DNA of 64,000 nt, taken from the NCBI GenBank assembly GCA_025093985.1, contig JACAAK010000007.1:2480001-2544000 (forward strand). Direction: 5' to 3'. This DNA comes from Calvatia gigantea. Taxonomy: Eukaryota > Basidiomycota > Agaricomycetes > Agaricales > Lycoperdaceae. The notes below the pieces were generated by a model, which worked only from the letters and a program-made list of their open reading frames with translations, had not been told where the DNA came from and made no database searches. The position numbers were made by a program, and so were the translations under genes. Positions 25,435-37,515 of this stretch are shown piece after piece (within the stretch, counting starts at the first letter, position 1; each line of letters starts with the position of its first letter).

Positions 25435-25997
25435 CTAAGCCATGATGGAGAAGGTGGGGCCGTAATTTCCAGAATCTCCCATTACTGGATGATAAGGTGA
25501 GTAATGAGAAAAGATGACTGCGGAGCCTTTCGATCACTTACGAACGAGCTGGTAGTTCCCTCCGGGTCGGGTGTTCCTTGGGAGGGTTACATTAAGTTTG
25601 CCAGTCATGATATCGAATCCTTGAGCGAGAGGATGATCTACATGGAATACCAAATAAGCGGGTGACAAGTGTCATTTCGGTGCTGTGCATACCGAGGTTC
25701 AGGAGTCGTGAGTTCTGGGACAAAATGAGGCGACCCTTGGGGTTGGTAATTTGTTTCGGTGGGGAAGAGACGTCCCTGTGGAAGGTGTGGCATAACAGGT
25801 AAATACCTGTGCTCGTTGCTGCTGGTGGAACTATCTACGTACCAGGTGACTTGATAGGTCTTGCCAACCTGCCAGGTTGCCCCGGCAGTGGGGCTCAACA
25901 GGGGGGGAACGAAGACATCCCTTGTATTGACGGGAGCACCGAAGGCAGCGAGAATGAGGGTGAAGATGGTGAAGGCGAGGGTCATGAAAGCGTTCAT
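25435..25997 (-). CDS. Small secreted Kre9/Knh1-domain protein without GPI tail
   Basis: The start at 25997 gives a signal peptide (MNAFMTLAFTIFTLILAAFG). The mature part begins DVFVPPLLSPTAGATWQVGK with YQVTW, then an intron, ITNPKGRLILSQNSRLLNL, an intron, DHPLAQGFDIMTGKLNVTLP and NYQLV, an intron, and VMGDSGNYGPTFSIMA-stop at 25435. The core has the same segments, in the same order, as the neighbouring gene at 23.5-24.5 kb, but it stops directly after the domain. It therefore lacks the Ser/Thr stalk and GPI signal and should be released. About 130 residues. The two genes look like a tandem duplication with different fates; function is inferred only from the domain. Confidence 0.78.
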
Positions 25998-27703
25998 TGC
26001 GAGTCGATTTTTTTTGCGTCAATGGAAGGTGTCGTAGAAAGTCGGAACTAAAGGGGATTGTAGGTTGGTGAGGAACCATGGAGTAGCGACCCACTCTCTT
26101 TATATCTGGAGCTCTTACCCTGTCCCCGCTATCACAGGCCGCTCTAGCACTTACGAGTGGAGTTCCGGACTCCGGAAGCATTGCCATTTCGCAAACTTAG
26201 AAAAGGGCGGTGCTCGGCTTGCTAAGGTTCCTGCGCAGCCATGTGGCCATGACGGGTGCTAAAGAGCGTGCGTGTGCCAAAGAAAGCCTACGGCTTCTGT
26301 GGCCATCAAGCGCTGAGGAGCTCACTCTGGTAAATCATGACCCCAATTCCATGTGCCACGACTTCGGAGCTTTGCAATCAAAGTGGCGTTTGGCTATTCC
26401 ATCTGGCCTGAGAGCTTCATCTTCATGCTCTTGGGCTAGACGGGAACCCTCATTTCTTGTGCAGCGCTTCGTCAATTCTTGCGGACTGGGCTCGAACGCG
26501 GCGCCGGCTAAAGAGACCGGGGCTTCGCAGACCGCAATACGGGAATCTCCTGCTTGTGATCAAGTGACTACCCGACTCTGATGGGCAACTACGAGTCTAC
26601 GACAGAGTACCTTCTCCCGGTCATTGTCCGAGGCCAAAGCCCCCGGCTATACACATCACATGAGATCCGAGTGGGTGGGTTGAAGAGCTGAGACACCGAC
26701 TAGGTTCTGAGGTACGATCTTGTGGCTGGTGGGTTAGCTTACATACTTGTGACATTCTTTGCGCAGAAGGGTGGCGGCAGCTGTTTGAACTCACTGCGGG
26801 AGCTTTTCTACGAGAGAGGGCTCCGGGCTTGAGGCGATTATGGGTGGTTGCTGTTCCGCGGGCTGTTCTCGCTAATTCTGGAATCCTTGCCTCACGACCC
26901 TTTTTAACTTGTCGAGGTCTCGCTTCAGTGTTTTATGGGATGAAGTGGTATGATCATTACTCTCTTACTGGGATCCTTCAACGCCAAGGCGTTGAATGGC
27001 TTACAAGGACCATTTTGTCTCGCGACTGGCCATGGATTCGGGAGTTAAAGTCGTTTTGCGCTGGGTGAGTTATTTGTCTGGGAATGATGAAAATCCCTCA
27101 CTGGCCCCACATGTGCGATAATGACGGACACGCACACGGATGATAAGTCGTCCCCAGCGAGGAATAGGATTTGCCTCCATGCTTCCCTTTAATTGAGGAC
27201 AGTAATATGTACAAGACAGAGTATGGGCTCAAGACTTGCCACTGTAGCCGGTCAGCATTCTCCCGGCTGCCCTAGGCTTTAAACCTCCCGTGATGGAGTT
27301 TCTTCGCATTCAGAGTGTCATTTTTCTCGTCAGTGGTTTATGGTTCTGGTGCTTCGTAAGTATGATGATTCATTGCTCGTTGTCCAATTATCTTTCAAAA
27401 CTGTGCGCACATTGGTTGTACGATTAAATTATGGCCTGCACCTATGGTGTTACATATCGCCTTGCATGATTACAGATGCGCCATGACGCGACCGAACAAA
27501 CTTGGAACAACAGCGCGTCGGTACGCGTTGAATGTCACAAATTCAATTTAAGGGTACCGTCACGCGTGACTGGCCGCTCCTTCGCGTCCTGGCTCTGACC
27601 AGCAATCGTCGGTCTGCCAGTTTATTCTCTCACTTATTTATTCCCTTTATTCTCTCATTTACCCTTATATTCCCCCCCCCCCCCCCCGCGCAACTCTACC
27701 AAC
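25998..27703. other. Intergenic between the secreted-protein gene and Rif1
   Basis: This holds the promoters of two divergent genes. Frames at 26210-26581 and 26829-27068 have no recognisable domain or splice support. A C16 homopolymer lies at the end of the Rif1 leader. Confidence 0.5.
27672..27687 (+). repeat. C16 homopolymer in the Rif1 5' leader
   Basis: Sixteen consecutive C residues end 16 bases before the Rif1 ATG, after a T/C-rich stretch. It must lie in the 5' untranslated region or core promoter. Such runs are prone to length change and to sequencing error, so the exact length is not certain. Confidence 0.85.
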
Positions 27704-30700
27704 ATGAGTCTTTTAACGCCTCCAAGATCCACACATCGGAGTGACAAAGAGAATCGATTTCGGTCAGCGAGTGGATCGCGCGTCGCGTGGTCTCAGCATC
27801 AGCAAATTCACGACCTAACTAGCTCTCCAAAACCTCTGAAATGCTGTAGTGCAAAGAGGGGGCCACCAACGAAATCTATCCTTAAGAGCTCGAGCTATCC
27901 TTTACTTCCATTGCTCGACGTCAAACCGCGCGAGGAAACACCAGAACCCGAAGACCCGCTCATGGACTTGCATTATCTAGAAGGACCTGTTATCACGATA
28001 GTTTCGCCTCTTGCAACGATGCAGGAGCTCAACGAGGCTTATGGCCGACTTATGTCCCGACTACGTGCAGCGGTACTTAACTCGACGGATGCCGACGCGT
28101 CGTGGCCGTTATTTCAGCCTATTCGGCAGTGCAAATTGGAGTTCGTGGCTGCTATCGTTCGGGACTTACGTCGCGCACTGGAAAATCCTGCGGAGAAATT
28201 CCCTCATCAACCGCAAGACGACGATTCGATGGAATGTGACGCTAAGGCTGCGTCATGTCTTCCCTCGCCGAAGCAGAGTCCGAAAAAGAAGAAGGGGATG
28301 AGCGCAGAACAAGTCAAATATGCTCGTGATTTATGTACGACATCGCATTCTGCGATGAAATTTCTCGCAATGGTCATGGGACTGCCTGCTATCTACAAAC
28401 TTTTCACGGGTTCGTTATATGCGTGTTTCTATTCTCGTTTTAACCCGAGTTGATTGCCGTGGTCCCAGACGTCCAGCTTCGCGAACTTCTAACGGAGGTT
28501 CTTGCGATACCCTCGGCCGACACCCTTCCTACTCCCAACGCCCGGAAAACATGTGCACTTGCAATCTGGGTTATTCAGGTCCAGCGACTCTCCCGCTCTA
28601 TCCTTCAGCCTCTTTCTATTCGCATCGCCCACGTTGTTCGTCGCGGAATCGATGGCGAACTTGGAAAGGAAGGCAAGAAGGGTTCGGCGAGTGATGGACT
28701 CAAGGTGTGTGTTTTTTTCTATTCGACCATGGAAAAAAAAAAAAGCAAACACGCGTTGTCTAGGCCATCCATGACCTTTGTGTATTCCAGCCCATGACAT
28801 TTGTTCCTGTGTTCACAAACATCCTTGATTCCGTTCTCAATAACCTCCTCGCGCCTACACTTACGTTGCGCCAACAAGCTTGCCATGCGCTTAGTGGCAT
28901 CGTCCTCGGAGTCATCACCATTCCTCGTTCTTCATCGTCCATCCACATTCGCATTTCCAACATCATCGCAGATTACATCACCCAAGTACCCAATTCACCA
29001 AGAACTGCTTCATCATCCTCTACATCTTCGCCGTCGAAACTGGCTCAAGAGGCTCCCATCTTTCGGACTCTTAGAGCGACCCTAGCCGCGACGGAGCCCG
29101 TCCACGCAGCTCAGGGCCCTGTATGGGCACTCGTCGTACTCGCGTGCTTCATCGTCTTGTTGGGTCCCACCCTCATTCAAAACAACAAGATATTCCGGTC
29201 GCTTTCCACGTTCCTATCTCTTTCTATGCGCCACAAGAAGAGCTCCGTGCGAGCTATTGGATGTATGGTTTGGCGATGTGTTGCCTGGGCCTACTTCCTT
29301 CCGAATGCCGATAAGCCACCAGGAAATTCTCTGGCTCTCGGAATGTTGAAGGATAAACGTGATTCCGTCTGGCGAGCATTGATGCATGTCGTTGATCTTC
29401 AAACGGGGATGGCTATAATTGCCGCTGTCCTTGGTGATGAGAGTATCGATTCGGACGATGGCCTCTCGTGCACTTTGACAGTACTGGAAAATATGGCGGT
29501 CAAGGAGACCAATATTTCTGACGTCATTGATACCATGAAACGGCTCGTGAGCCTCGAAACGGGAAACGTCCAATGGAAAGTCAATAAACTCCTCATCCCG
29601 GCAATCTTCACAGCGAATCCTGGGCTTCTTACAGCCGAGTACAAATCGCTGTCTGGTCCGGTCAATGATATGCTCCTCGCACAACCTCCCCTTGAGGATA
29701 TACGATATTTAACTAGGGAGGAAATCGCACAGGAATGGGTGTTTGATGGAATGATCAAGCTTTGGCGGCAAGTTCTTGCTAGCCTTAAGAAGTTTGATGA
29801 AAATGAAGTCTCTGTGAGTAATCTCTACGATGTGCGACGTTCCAGAAGCTGTTGCTTACGGTAGAATGTTCAATAGGATATGGCAGACGGGCTACTTGCA
29901 GCGTGGCAGGGATTATTGAGCGCGTGCGGAAGTAGTCTTCAAGGTATGCGATCCCCATCCTTCATCTGGGGGTTTGGTCCTGAGGTCCGGTAGATACAGG
30001 AGATGAAGACGGCATCGTGGAGTTTGCTCGCAAGGCGGCTGATGTTCTCGTGGACATTCTGGAAGATACCGATCTGGATCTCATCTGCACTAAGCCCGTT
30101 CACAAGGCACAAGAATGTGAATCAGTGGCGGACCACAGCTACACCACGTTTGGAAAAACAAATAGCGAACTCAAGCTTCAGATTGTCCTTGAAATGTGGC
30201 GGATAGCGCATATAACCTTCCCGGAGGCTAGTCTCCGTAGAGCTGGAGAAAGGTTACTCAGCTGCATGATGAAGATTGAAGATGAGCTCGTGGACTCGAG
30301 CAACAATGCGAGGTTGCTTTGGGTGGCGCTTTGTATCAAGGCGTTGGGAGTTTGTGATACGGATGCGATGAAGACATTTTGGGGCTTCGAGGTTGGTGGA
30401 AGTGAGTGGGATTGGACCGACGAAGTTCGAAATATTGTGTGGCGAGCATCGGTTGAAAACTGGAGCAATGAGGGCTGCAGCTGGGAAGGCGCTACTGTTT
30501 TGTTGGCGGTGCCATTTACGTGCGTATACCCGTTTCAGTTTGATATGCGTTTGTCGCTGATTTTTTCACTTTCAGTTCCCCTCGAGCTCAGATTCTCGGA
30601 AATGAAGACTCGAAAAAATGGGAGGACTTCTTGCAATATGCGTTCGACAAAGCTTTGGATTATGGACTTGACTCTATTGCAGTTCTCGATGCCGTTGCAG

Positions 30701-32512
30701 GCTTAGTTTCGCAGTATTGGGACCCGTCATTCGGCTCAGCCCTGACACAGGCCGCAGATTTACTCATGTCACATCTGGATATGAAGGAAATCCGAGAGGT
30801 ACCGGAGGCGCTGATGGAGTTTGTAAATAGCACCATGTGCTTAACGTATCCTCCCGAACGCGGAAATCAGGATATCAGCAGGTGGATGATCCGCACGTTG
30901 ACCAACGTGATCGAGCATTGTCCGACCGGCCTTGGCGCAAGGTTGTTGGAGCTCATGCAGGATGGTATCTGCCTTTGGGTTGCTGATGAATGCAAGGTTT
31001 GGAGTGCGGATGATTATGAATATGAGGTGTGTGCATTCGTCCTGGTCTACAGCGGTGATGCTCAATTAATGGCTATTATAGATTGTACCCCTCTACGCCC
31101 AGGCCTTGTTTTGCATCCAATCTCTCCGACCCTCAATGGAGAATTTGGAAAAATTCGCGAACACGATTGAATCTGGTTTCGTTGGTCGTGGTGATAAGCC
31201 ACAACTTGTCAAAGATCAGTTCCAGAGTTTCTGGAGTGCTACGTATGATACATGGACGACACCGATTGAAGAGTGGCCTGAAGGCATCCAACGGTGTCTC
31301 GGGATCAATGTGGAGACCGTAACGAGAGCCAATCTATCCTTCCCATCATCACCCCTACCGCCAAGTTCACCCACACTCTCCGTGTGTGAATTTTCCCGAG
31401 CCTGCACCCCGGAGGTTATAACCGCACCTGAAATGCCGGCAACACCGGCCATGACCTCACCTACCTCCGAGTTTAATCCTCTCCATTCTCGAAAGGTCAC
31501 GTCAACAGAACGACGATTCCTTGGATTCCCGCCTACAGTTTCACCTACTTCTCCCTTACGGATCAGAACCCCAACGACGCCAACTACTCCTAAACGCGTC
31601 AAGAAAAGGGCATGGTCCGCTTCAAATGCGGCCCCTGGTTCAACGACGCCAAAATCGAAGAGAAGGAGGATTGAGACAGGAGAAGACAAAGAAAATGCCT
31701 CCCCAAGTGCTTGTTCTTTTGGCCATATTCCGTCAGTAACGGAGAGAATCGTGATGAAGTCTCCACTCGGTGCCATGGCAACTTTATCTGGGAATAGGAA
31801 AACATCGGGAGCTATAAAACGACAGTTAGCAAGAGAGGATGAAGAGAAAGATGATGAAGGATTGGTGGAGAGGCCTTCACCTTTGAAACGGGGAAGGATG
31901 AATGGAGAAACCCGGAGCAGGCGGGGGGCGTTGGGTCCTGATCAGGGAAGTGATGATAGTGTGGAGGAGAGGAACGTTGCTTTAAGCTTGCTTCAATCGT
32001 CGCCTTGTTCTCAACGTTCAAAAAGACGATGGCTTATGGAGTCAGTTGAAGTCCCCTCCTTTGAGGAGGTTTTAATCAACCGACGATTGCGGAGGGCAGC
32101 CAGCCTTGAAAGTTTTTCCGATTCAACGACAATCAAGACTCCTTCGACATCCGGGGGACGAGTGATTCGAAAGATGCGGCCTTCGGGGAAATCTACGAAG
32201 AAAGTGGCTTGCGTTTCCGACCCTTTCTGTTCATCTCCGCCACTTCCAGCTTTGCGTCTGCCAAATATAATTACGTCAAAGTTAGTGAGGACTGCCAGTG
32301 CACCAGCTGTTGCGCCGTCGTCTTCCTCGTCTGATGACGATCCACGATATGGCCAGGTTACCCCTCATCATTTGATCTCACCTGCACCGAAAAAAGTCAT
32401 GGATGGGTTTGGCCCATCTAGTGATGATTCCCTTCCGCCATCCAGCCCGATTAAGGGTGTTGTATCAAGACGATCGGCTCAGAGGAGAAATTCTGTGGGG
32501 AGTGTTGCGTAA
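27704..32512 (+). CDS. RIF1: Rif1 telomere and replication-timing regulator
   Basis: Rif1 is a nuclear HEAT-repeat protein that limits origin firing by bringing in protein phosphatase 1 and acts at telomeres and double-strand breaks. The start at 27704 gives MSLLTPPRSTHRSDKENRF. PP1-docking motifs follow: RVAW at residues 26-29 (RVxF type) and SILK at 58-61. A Rif1 N-terminal helical region spans about residues 90-900 over several exons: LNEAYGRLMSRLRAAV; RKTCALAIWVIQVQRLSRS; LRQQACHALSGIVLGVITI; NKLLIPAIF; RIAHITFPEASLRRAGERLL; FWSATYDTWTTP. The C-terminal third is Ser/Thr-Pro-rich and basic (TPKRVKKRAWS, TPKSKRRRIETGEDKENAS), with many SP/TP sites, and ends at 32512. Introns are about 50-60 nt; those at 28.4, 28.7, 29.8, 29.95, 30.5 and 31.0 kb keep frame. 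About 1,450 residues. Confidence 0.9.
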
Positions 32513-32756
32513 TGGATAGCGGTTTATTGGATTTGTACCATAAGACAGTGAAATAGAGTATGCATCTTCATTTTCGAGAAAACCACCGCTAGTGATGCGA
32601 CGTTTTAGCCCAGGACCCGAGCCGCAAGCGCCGAGGGAACAATACCATAGCATCACGCATCATGATCAGAATAGTGGAAGCTATTTTGAGGTCGAACTTC
32701 TAGATTTCGCACGTCATTGCTCTGAATGATATTAATAACTACCTAGCTCGCGTAGG

Positions 32757-35054
32757 TTGTTGTCGGAACTGCCCTCGCTCGACGACCACCATACAATGTC
32801 CAACCGAATTTTGGACGTACCAGCAAAACATCCTTTCTCTATTTCTGGAGTTCTTGATGATTTGTGGAACTCACTTGCGGAGAATGCAATGCGCACCGGC
32901 TGGACACCGCTGACGAAGTTAGCGGAAGCTGCAGTTGTATCGTACGTTTCTGTTCTGCGGGTGAAGAAAGAAATTGAGGCCTGCCATAGGTTGATGCAGA
33001 AGATAACTGTGGGCCAGCTGAAGATTTTGACTTCCGAACATACATATATCTTCCCGCCGCAACGCTCAACGCGCGAGGCAGAAATTTCCGAACCAGAGCT
33101 CAAAGCGGAGTTACACGTCATGAAGGACACGTTCTGGGTTCGTCTCTGTGCCATGGGTGATCTCGGGTTCGCAGAAGCGTACATGTATGGCGAGGTTGAA
33201 TGCGATGATCTCATTTCCCTCTTCCAAGTACGTGTTGTTTATGTTGTGAATTCGGTTTCTAACATTGTTGAACTTGTTTCTCTAGCTATTCCTGGACAAC
33301 AGGGAGAATTTGGATAACATGGGCTCCCGACTGTCGTTTTTGTTCACGCTTCCAAGAAAGATCACCTCGTTCCGCTTCTTAAATTCCATCGGCAATTCGC
33401 GATCAAATATCTCCGCGCATTACGACATTTCGAATGTGATGTTTTCTGGTAAGTGCATCATTTCCCTAGGACCCTCATACCAACGGGGACCAGGGTTACT
33501 AAGACATGGATTACGACCTTTTGCTACTTCACAGGATTTTTGTCTGAGGATATGACTTACTCGTGTGCAATTTTCGAGGACCTTGACTCTGACCTCATTG
33601 AAGGAACAGTTTGCAGCAAACGGAGGAGCGCCCAGGGACCTGAAAATGACCGGAAATTGCCCCGCTGGGAAACTGAACTGTCACAACGTGGATACTCATG
33701 GTTACGCCCATCCGAATGTTAACGGTCATCATCTCAATGGGAATCGGGTCGCAAATAATGACACCAACGGAAATGGGAACATAAACGGTCACCAAAACAG
33801 CAACAGTACCGTCAATGGACACCACAAAGTTAATGGATACAGTTCCATCAATGGTCACTCAGCTGCTAACCGCTGCACAAATGGTTACGTTAGTCCAGTG
33901 GAGCCAGAAGTAGATGAACTTTACGAAGCACAGATGCGCAAACTGGACCATATCATTAAAAAGGCCAAGATTCAACCTGGGCACCGTGTCCTCGAGATTG
34001 GCTCTGGTTGGGGCTCCATGGCCATGCGGATTACACTCTGTATACCAGGAACAACGGTGGATACACTCACATTGTCTGTGGAACAGCAGCGCCTGGCCCA
34101 GAAGCGAATAGCAGCGGCAGGCTTGTCGGATAGAATTACCGTCCACCTTATGGATTACCGCAACATGCCCTCGTATTGGGAAGGCGCGTTTGACCGGTTA
34201 ATTAGCATCGAGATGCTAGAAGCGGTGGGGGAGAAGTTTATGGAGACCTACTGGAGAATCGTTGAATGGGCATTGAAACCAAGAACTGGAGCGGGGGTCG
34301 TTCAAGTTATTACCATTCCTGAAGCTAGTGCGGTCTATCTTATTCATTGAACATGGGATCCTGCGTACTTAACATGGTCACACTAGGATGGGATCGCTAC
34401 AGGAATGAGATTGACTTCATTCAGAAATGGGTACGGGAATCGCAATTTTGTTTATATCAACCATCCTGAGTTTACCTCCCACTGGCCACGTTGCTCTCAA
34501 ATTAAACGGACAGAGTAAGTTAACCCCTGCCGTGTCCTTTATCTTACTAACCAATAATTCTTCCAGTCTTTCCGGGTGGTTTGATTCCGACACTCACACT
34601 TGTGCTAGATACGCTCCGTTCAGGATCAGGGAACCGTCTGATTGTGGATTCGGTTTCGAACATCGGTCCGCACTATGCACGGACGCTCCGCGAATGGTGC
34701 CGGCGCTTCTTGAATAGGTTCGATGACGTGATTGTACCCGCACTCAAGGCGGAGTATCCGTCCGTTATGGGTGATGATTGTGGCGAGCAAGGCAAACAGG
34801 AAATTGAGGTGTTCAAGAGGAAGTGGATATGTGAGTTTATTGACCAGTCCGCGACCACCCTTGCCGAATGGCGTTCTTTCAGACTACTACCGCTATTGCG
34901 AGATTGGTTTCACAACGAGGACTCTTGGCGGTAGGATTCCTTATTCACTTGGGTGATACGAGATCTAGCTAACGAACTTGATACACATTCAGATCATATC
35001 ATCACATTTGCACGAGAAGGATATCGGGACTTCGAGTGCGATGTTTTCGTATAG
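32757..35054 (+). CDS. Cyclopropane-fatty-acyl-phospholipid-synthase-like methyltransferase
   Basis: By family this S-adenosylmethionine-dependent enzyme adds a methylene or methyl carbon to unsaturated acyl chains of membrane lipid. Matching segments in order: RLMQKITVGQLKILTSEHTY; VRLCAMGDLGFAEAYMYGEV; ISAHYDISNVMF then SEDMTYSCAIFEDLDSDL; an Asn/Gly/His-rich insert of about 60 residues with NGH repeats (33.72-33.88 kb); LYEAQMRKLDHIIKKAKI; the SAM loop VLEIGSGWGSMA; LSVEQQRLAQKR; LIVDSVSNIGPHYARTLREW; and the end YYRYCEIGFTTRTLG, intron, HIITFAREGYRDFECDVFV-stop at 35054. Met 32796 is an alternative start. DLDSDLIEG and the Asn/Gly-rich frame are out of phase near 33.6 kb, and I find no normal intron between them; the junction near 34.43-34.57 kb is also unresolved. 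It could therefore be a decaying gene. Its 3' end is duplicated at 36 kb. Confidence 0.75.
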
Positions 35055-35225
35055 TCCTAGAGTACTCAGTTGATCAGATTCCATCACTCGGGGGGAATGT
35101 AACTACTGCATAGATGTCTAGGCAACTCTGGTGCAATTAAAAGCGAGGATTACCCGAAAGCTCCAAAACAATGATCTGGATGATCTTCACGACGGTGTCA
35201 GGTTATTCCAGTCATTAAACGTCCC

Positions 35226-35815
35226 ATACCCCCTCTAGTATTCTGATCCCGTTCCTCCGCCAGAGGCACCGCGACGTCCGGTAGTGGTAATATAAAAGAA
35301 ACTACACAACCGATGGGCCGAACGTCCATTGATGATTCTCCTGGTTGTCGAAGGGCTACGGGTCTCTCCTTGTTTAATAATAGAGGCGCCCGCTCGAACG
35401 ATCACGGTTTCTGTATTAGGAATGATAACCGCATTGGTGCCAACCAGGTTAGCCACTTAGAAATATCCTGGGAAGAGTGCTAGGGAGGTACCGGGGCAAG
35501 ACACCTATGCTCCCCAGCTACAAGGATATTATGGCCAAGGATGGAGGCATGGATCATTAATCGAATTCCATTGGGGCACCAGAACCAAGCGGTCAACTGT
35601 CACCCAGGACCACAAAGCAAATCCCGCGATAGAGAAGCGGGGGAGAGATCGATGGCGAAGGGGATGGCCCTCCACGGAGGGCTTCGCAACTTATTGTTAA
35701 AGTCGCGGAGTGGATCTACATCCCGGTAACGGTTCATGCTCAAGGCGTAATACTCTAACAGCGGAGCCAATGTGTCGGCATCACTAGTGACCACCAAAGT
35801 GAGTGCCAGCATCTA
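35226..35815 (-). pseudogene. Degraded copy of the neighbouring multi-pass membrane gene
   Basis: Two minus-strand fragments align in order with the fuller copy at 36.4-37.5 kb. MNRYRDVDPLRDFNNKLRSP with PFAIDLSPASLSRD matches LYRYQGVGPLLYFRNRLRSL with PFIIGSLHLSFV. ANLVGTNAVIIPNTETVIVR matches AILIGINVVIILDTETMIVQ. The N-terminal part is missing, and the two fragments are in different frames with a shortened middle. It is the decayed partner produced by the tandem duplication described at 34.8-38.3 kb. Confidence 0.75.
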
Positions 35816-35910
35816 CTGAGTGACGAGTATGACTGGGAGGATTGACGTTTCTGGCGTCGAGGTGACCAGTGTAGCAGTGCACAAAGGGAAGATAAAAACC
35901 ATCTATAGGC

Positions 35911-35969
35911 CCGATTCCGATTCACTTTGTCGACGCTAAGACATATCCAGTTGTGACTAGATAGTGAGA
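35911..35969. repeat. 59-bp block, copy 1 (end of duplication unit 1)
   Basis: A 59-bp stretch beginning CCGATTCCGATTCACTTTGT and ending GTGAGA is repeated without mismatch at 38216-38274, in the same orientation. The methyltransferase-like sequence of unit 2 starts directly after this copy, so the block marks the tandem duplication junction. Confidence 0.9.
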
Positions 35970-36208
35970 AATGGATATGTGGGTTTTTATTGATCAGTCC
36001 ATGACTGCTCTTATTGACTGTCGTTCTTTCAGACTACTATCGTTATTGCGAGATTGGATTTACAACAAGGACCCTTGGCGGTAGGGCTTCATATTCGCTC
36101 GAGCAGTACCCAGAGGTGCTAACTAACGAACCCCATACACATGCAGATCATATTATTACATTTACACGCGAGGGATATCGGGACTTCGGATGTGACGTTT
36201 TCGTATAA
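35970..36208 (+). pseudogene. Duplicated 3' end of the methyltransferase gene
   Basis: This repeats the last exons of the methyltransferase at 34.82-35.05 kb: the sequence around the last introns, then YYRYCEIGFTTRTLGG, then DHIITFTREGYRDFGCDVFV and a stop at the equivalent place. All catalytic parts are missing, so it is a remnant. The following 200 bases also match the sequence downstream of the full gene, which shows a segmental duplication, not a retrocopy; the intron is kept. Confidence 0.88.
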
Positions 36209-36425
36209 TCCTAGAGTACCGACCTGTTCAGTCGCCATCAATGTTCTACATCCGAGTGTAACTACTGCCATAGATGCCCACACAACGCTGATGTAGGAAA
36301 GAACGAGGATAACCGGAGAAGCTTTAAAACAATGAACCGTATGATCTGCGGGATGTCGTCAGGTTATCATGAAAAACATGACAAAGGATCAACGAGTCGG
36401 CTACTTACCACATCATATCATGGCG

Positions 36426-37515
36426 TCATGGCATGGGTATCTTGGCTAACGAGACGGAGCTAGGGGTCAATGGCGGGAGGCGCTTGGGTGCCTGAGGTGG
36501 GGCCGGTCCAAAACCTGGAAGGCGCCACCGCCAGAAGTGTCCGTAGCTGCCCCAAAACCAGCGATTGAAACGCCCCATATCTTCTCTAGTACTCTGACTC
36601 TGTCCCCTCGCCAAAGATACCGCAATGTCCCGCAGCGGTAGTACCAGGAGAAACAATGTAAGGGTTTGACCGAACGTCCACTGTGATTCCCCTGATTGTA
36701 GAAGGGTCAAGGTTACCCCCTCCTGTTCAATAGTGGAGGTACTTGTTTGAACAATCATGGTTTCGGTATCAAGGATGATAACCACATTGATACCAATCAG
36801 GATAGCCACCCAGAAACATCCTGGGATGAAGAATGCTGCTGGAGGGAGATAGCGGAGCAAGAGATCTATACTTCCCCAGATCATCGTTACGATGATCAAG
36901 ACATTGATTCCTGGGGCCGCAGTGGCACCATATAATGCGAAGGATAGCTGCCGGAGTACTTTGTTAGCCACAGGAATACTGTGGCCAAGGATGGAGACGT
37001 AGATCGGTAAGTCGGGTCTGCATTGGGCATGCGAGTTGCCAAATGTGTCAATGGTTATCCAGAACCACAGGCCAAATCTCGCGACAAAGGAAAGGTGAAG
37101 GGAACCAATGATGAAGGGGACCGCTTTGCGTCTCGACGGAAGGCTCCGCAATCTATTCCTAAAATAGAGAAGTGGCCCCACACCTTGATAACGATACAGG
37201 ATAGCATACACGAAGGTATTAGTGTTGTTCATCCAAGCAAGGTTGAGAACGATAAGCGGCATGATATGTGCTCATCCCAGATGTGGCAGCTTGCACTACG
37301 GCAGATAGAAGTAGTGCACAGGCCGTGAGAAGAACCGACATTGACTGTGCCTCTACCAAAGACAGCTCCTAGTCGACCTTCCGATCCCAGAACGCAAATA
37401 CGGCAAGGATGGGAGCAACGAGATTCTGGGCATAGATGGCAACGCGAACGCCAATTCCCGCAATGTCGGGATTGGCTGTTATGCAACCTTCACTGAATGA
37501 TGTGGAGTCCGACAT
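36426..37515 (-). pseudogene. Multi-pass membrane protein of a basidiomycete-specific type, disabled
   Basis: The family is known to me only as an uncharacterised Agaricomycete multi-pass protein; function unknown. The start at 37515 gives MSDSTSFSEGCITANPDIAG, followed by IGVRVAIYAQNLVAPILAVF. The frame meets a TAG at 37371-37369 right after FWDRKVD, and then continues without a gap in the same frame as ELSLVEAQSMSVLLTACALL. Near 37260 the frame shifts by one base between MSTYHA and LIVLNLAWMNNTNTFVY. The rest is open to 36426, with hydrophobic helices (VNKVLRQLSFALYGA, VLIIVTMIWG, FFIPGCFWVAILIGINVVII, TLTLFLLVLPLRDIAVSLA) and a Pro-rich tail. The two lesions suggest a recent pseudogene, unless they are sequence errors. 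Confidence 0.72.
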
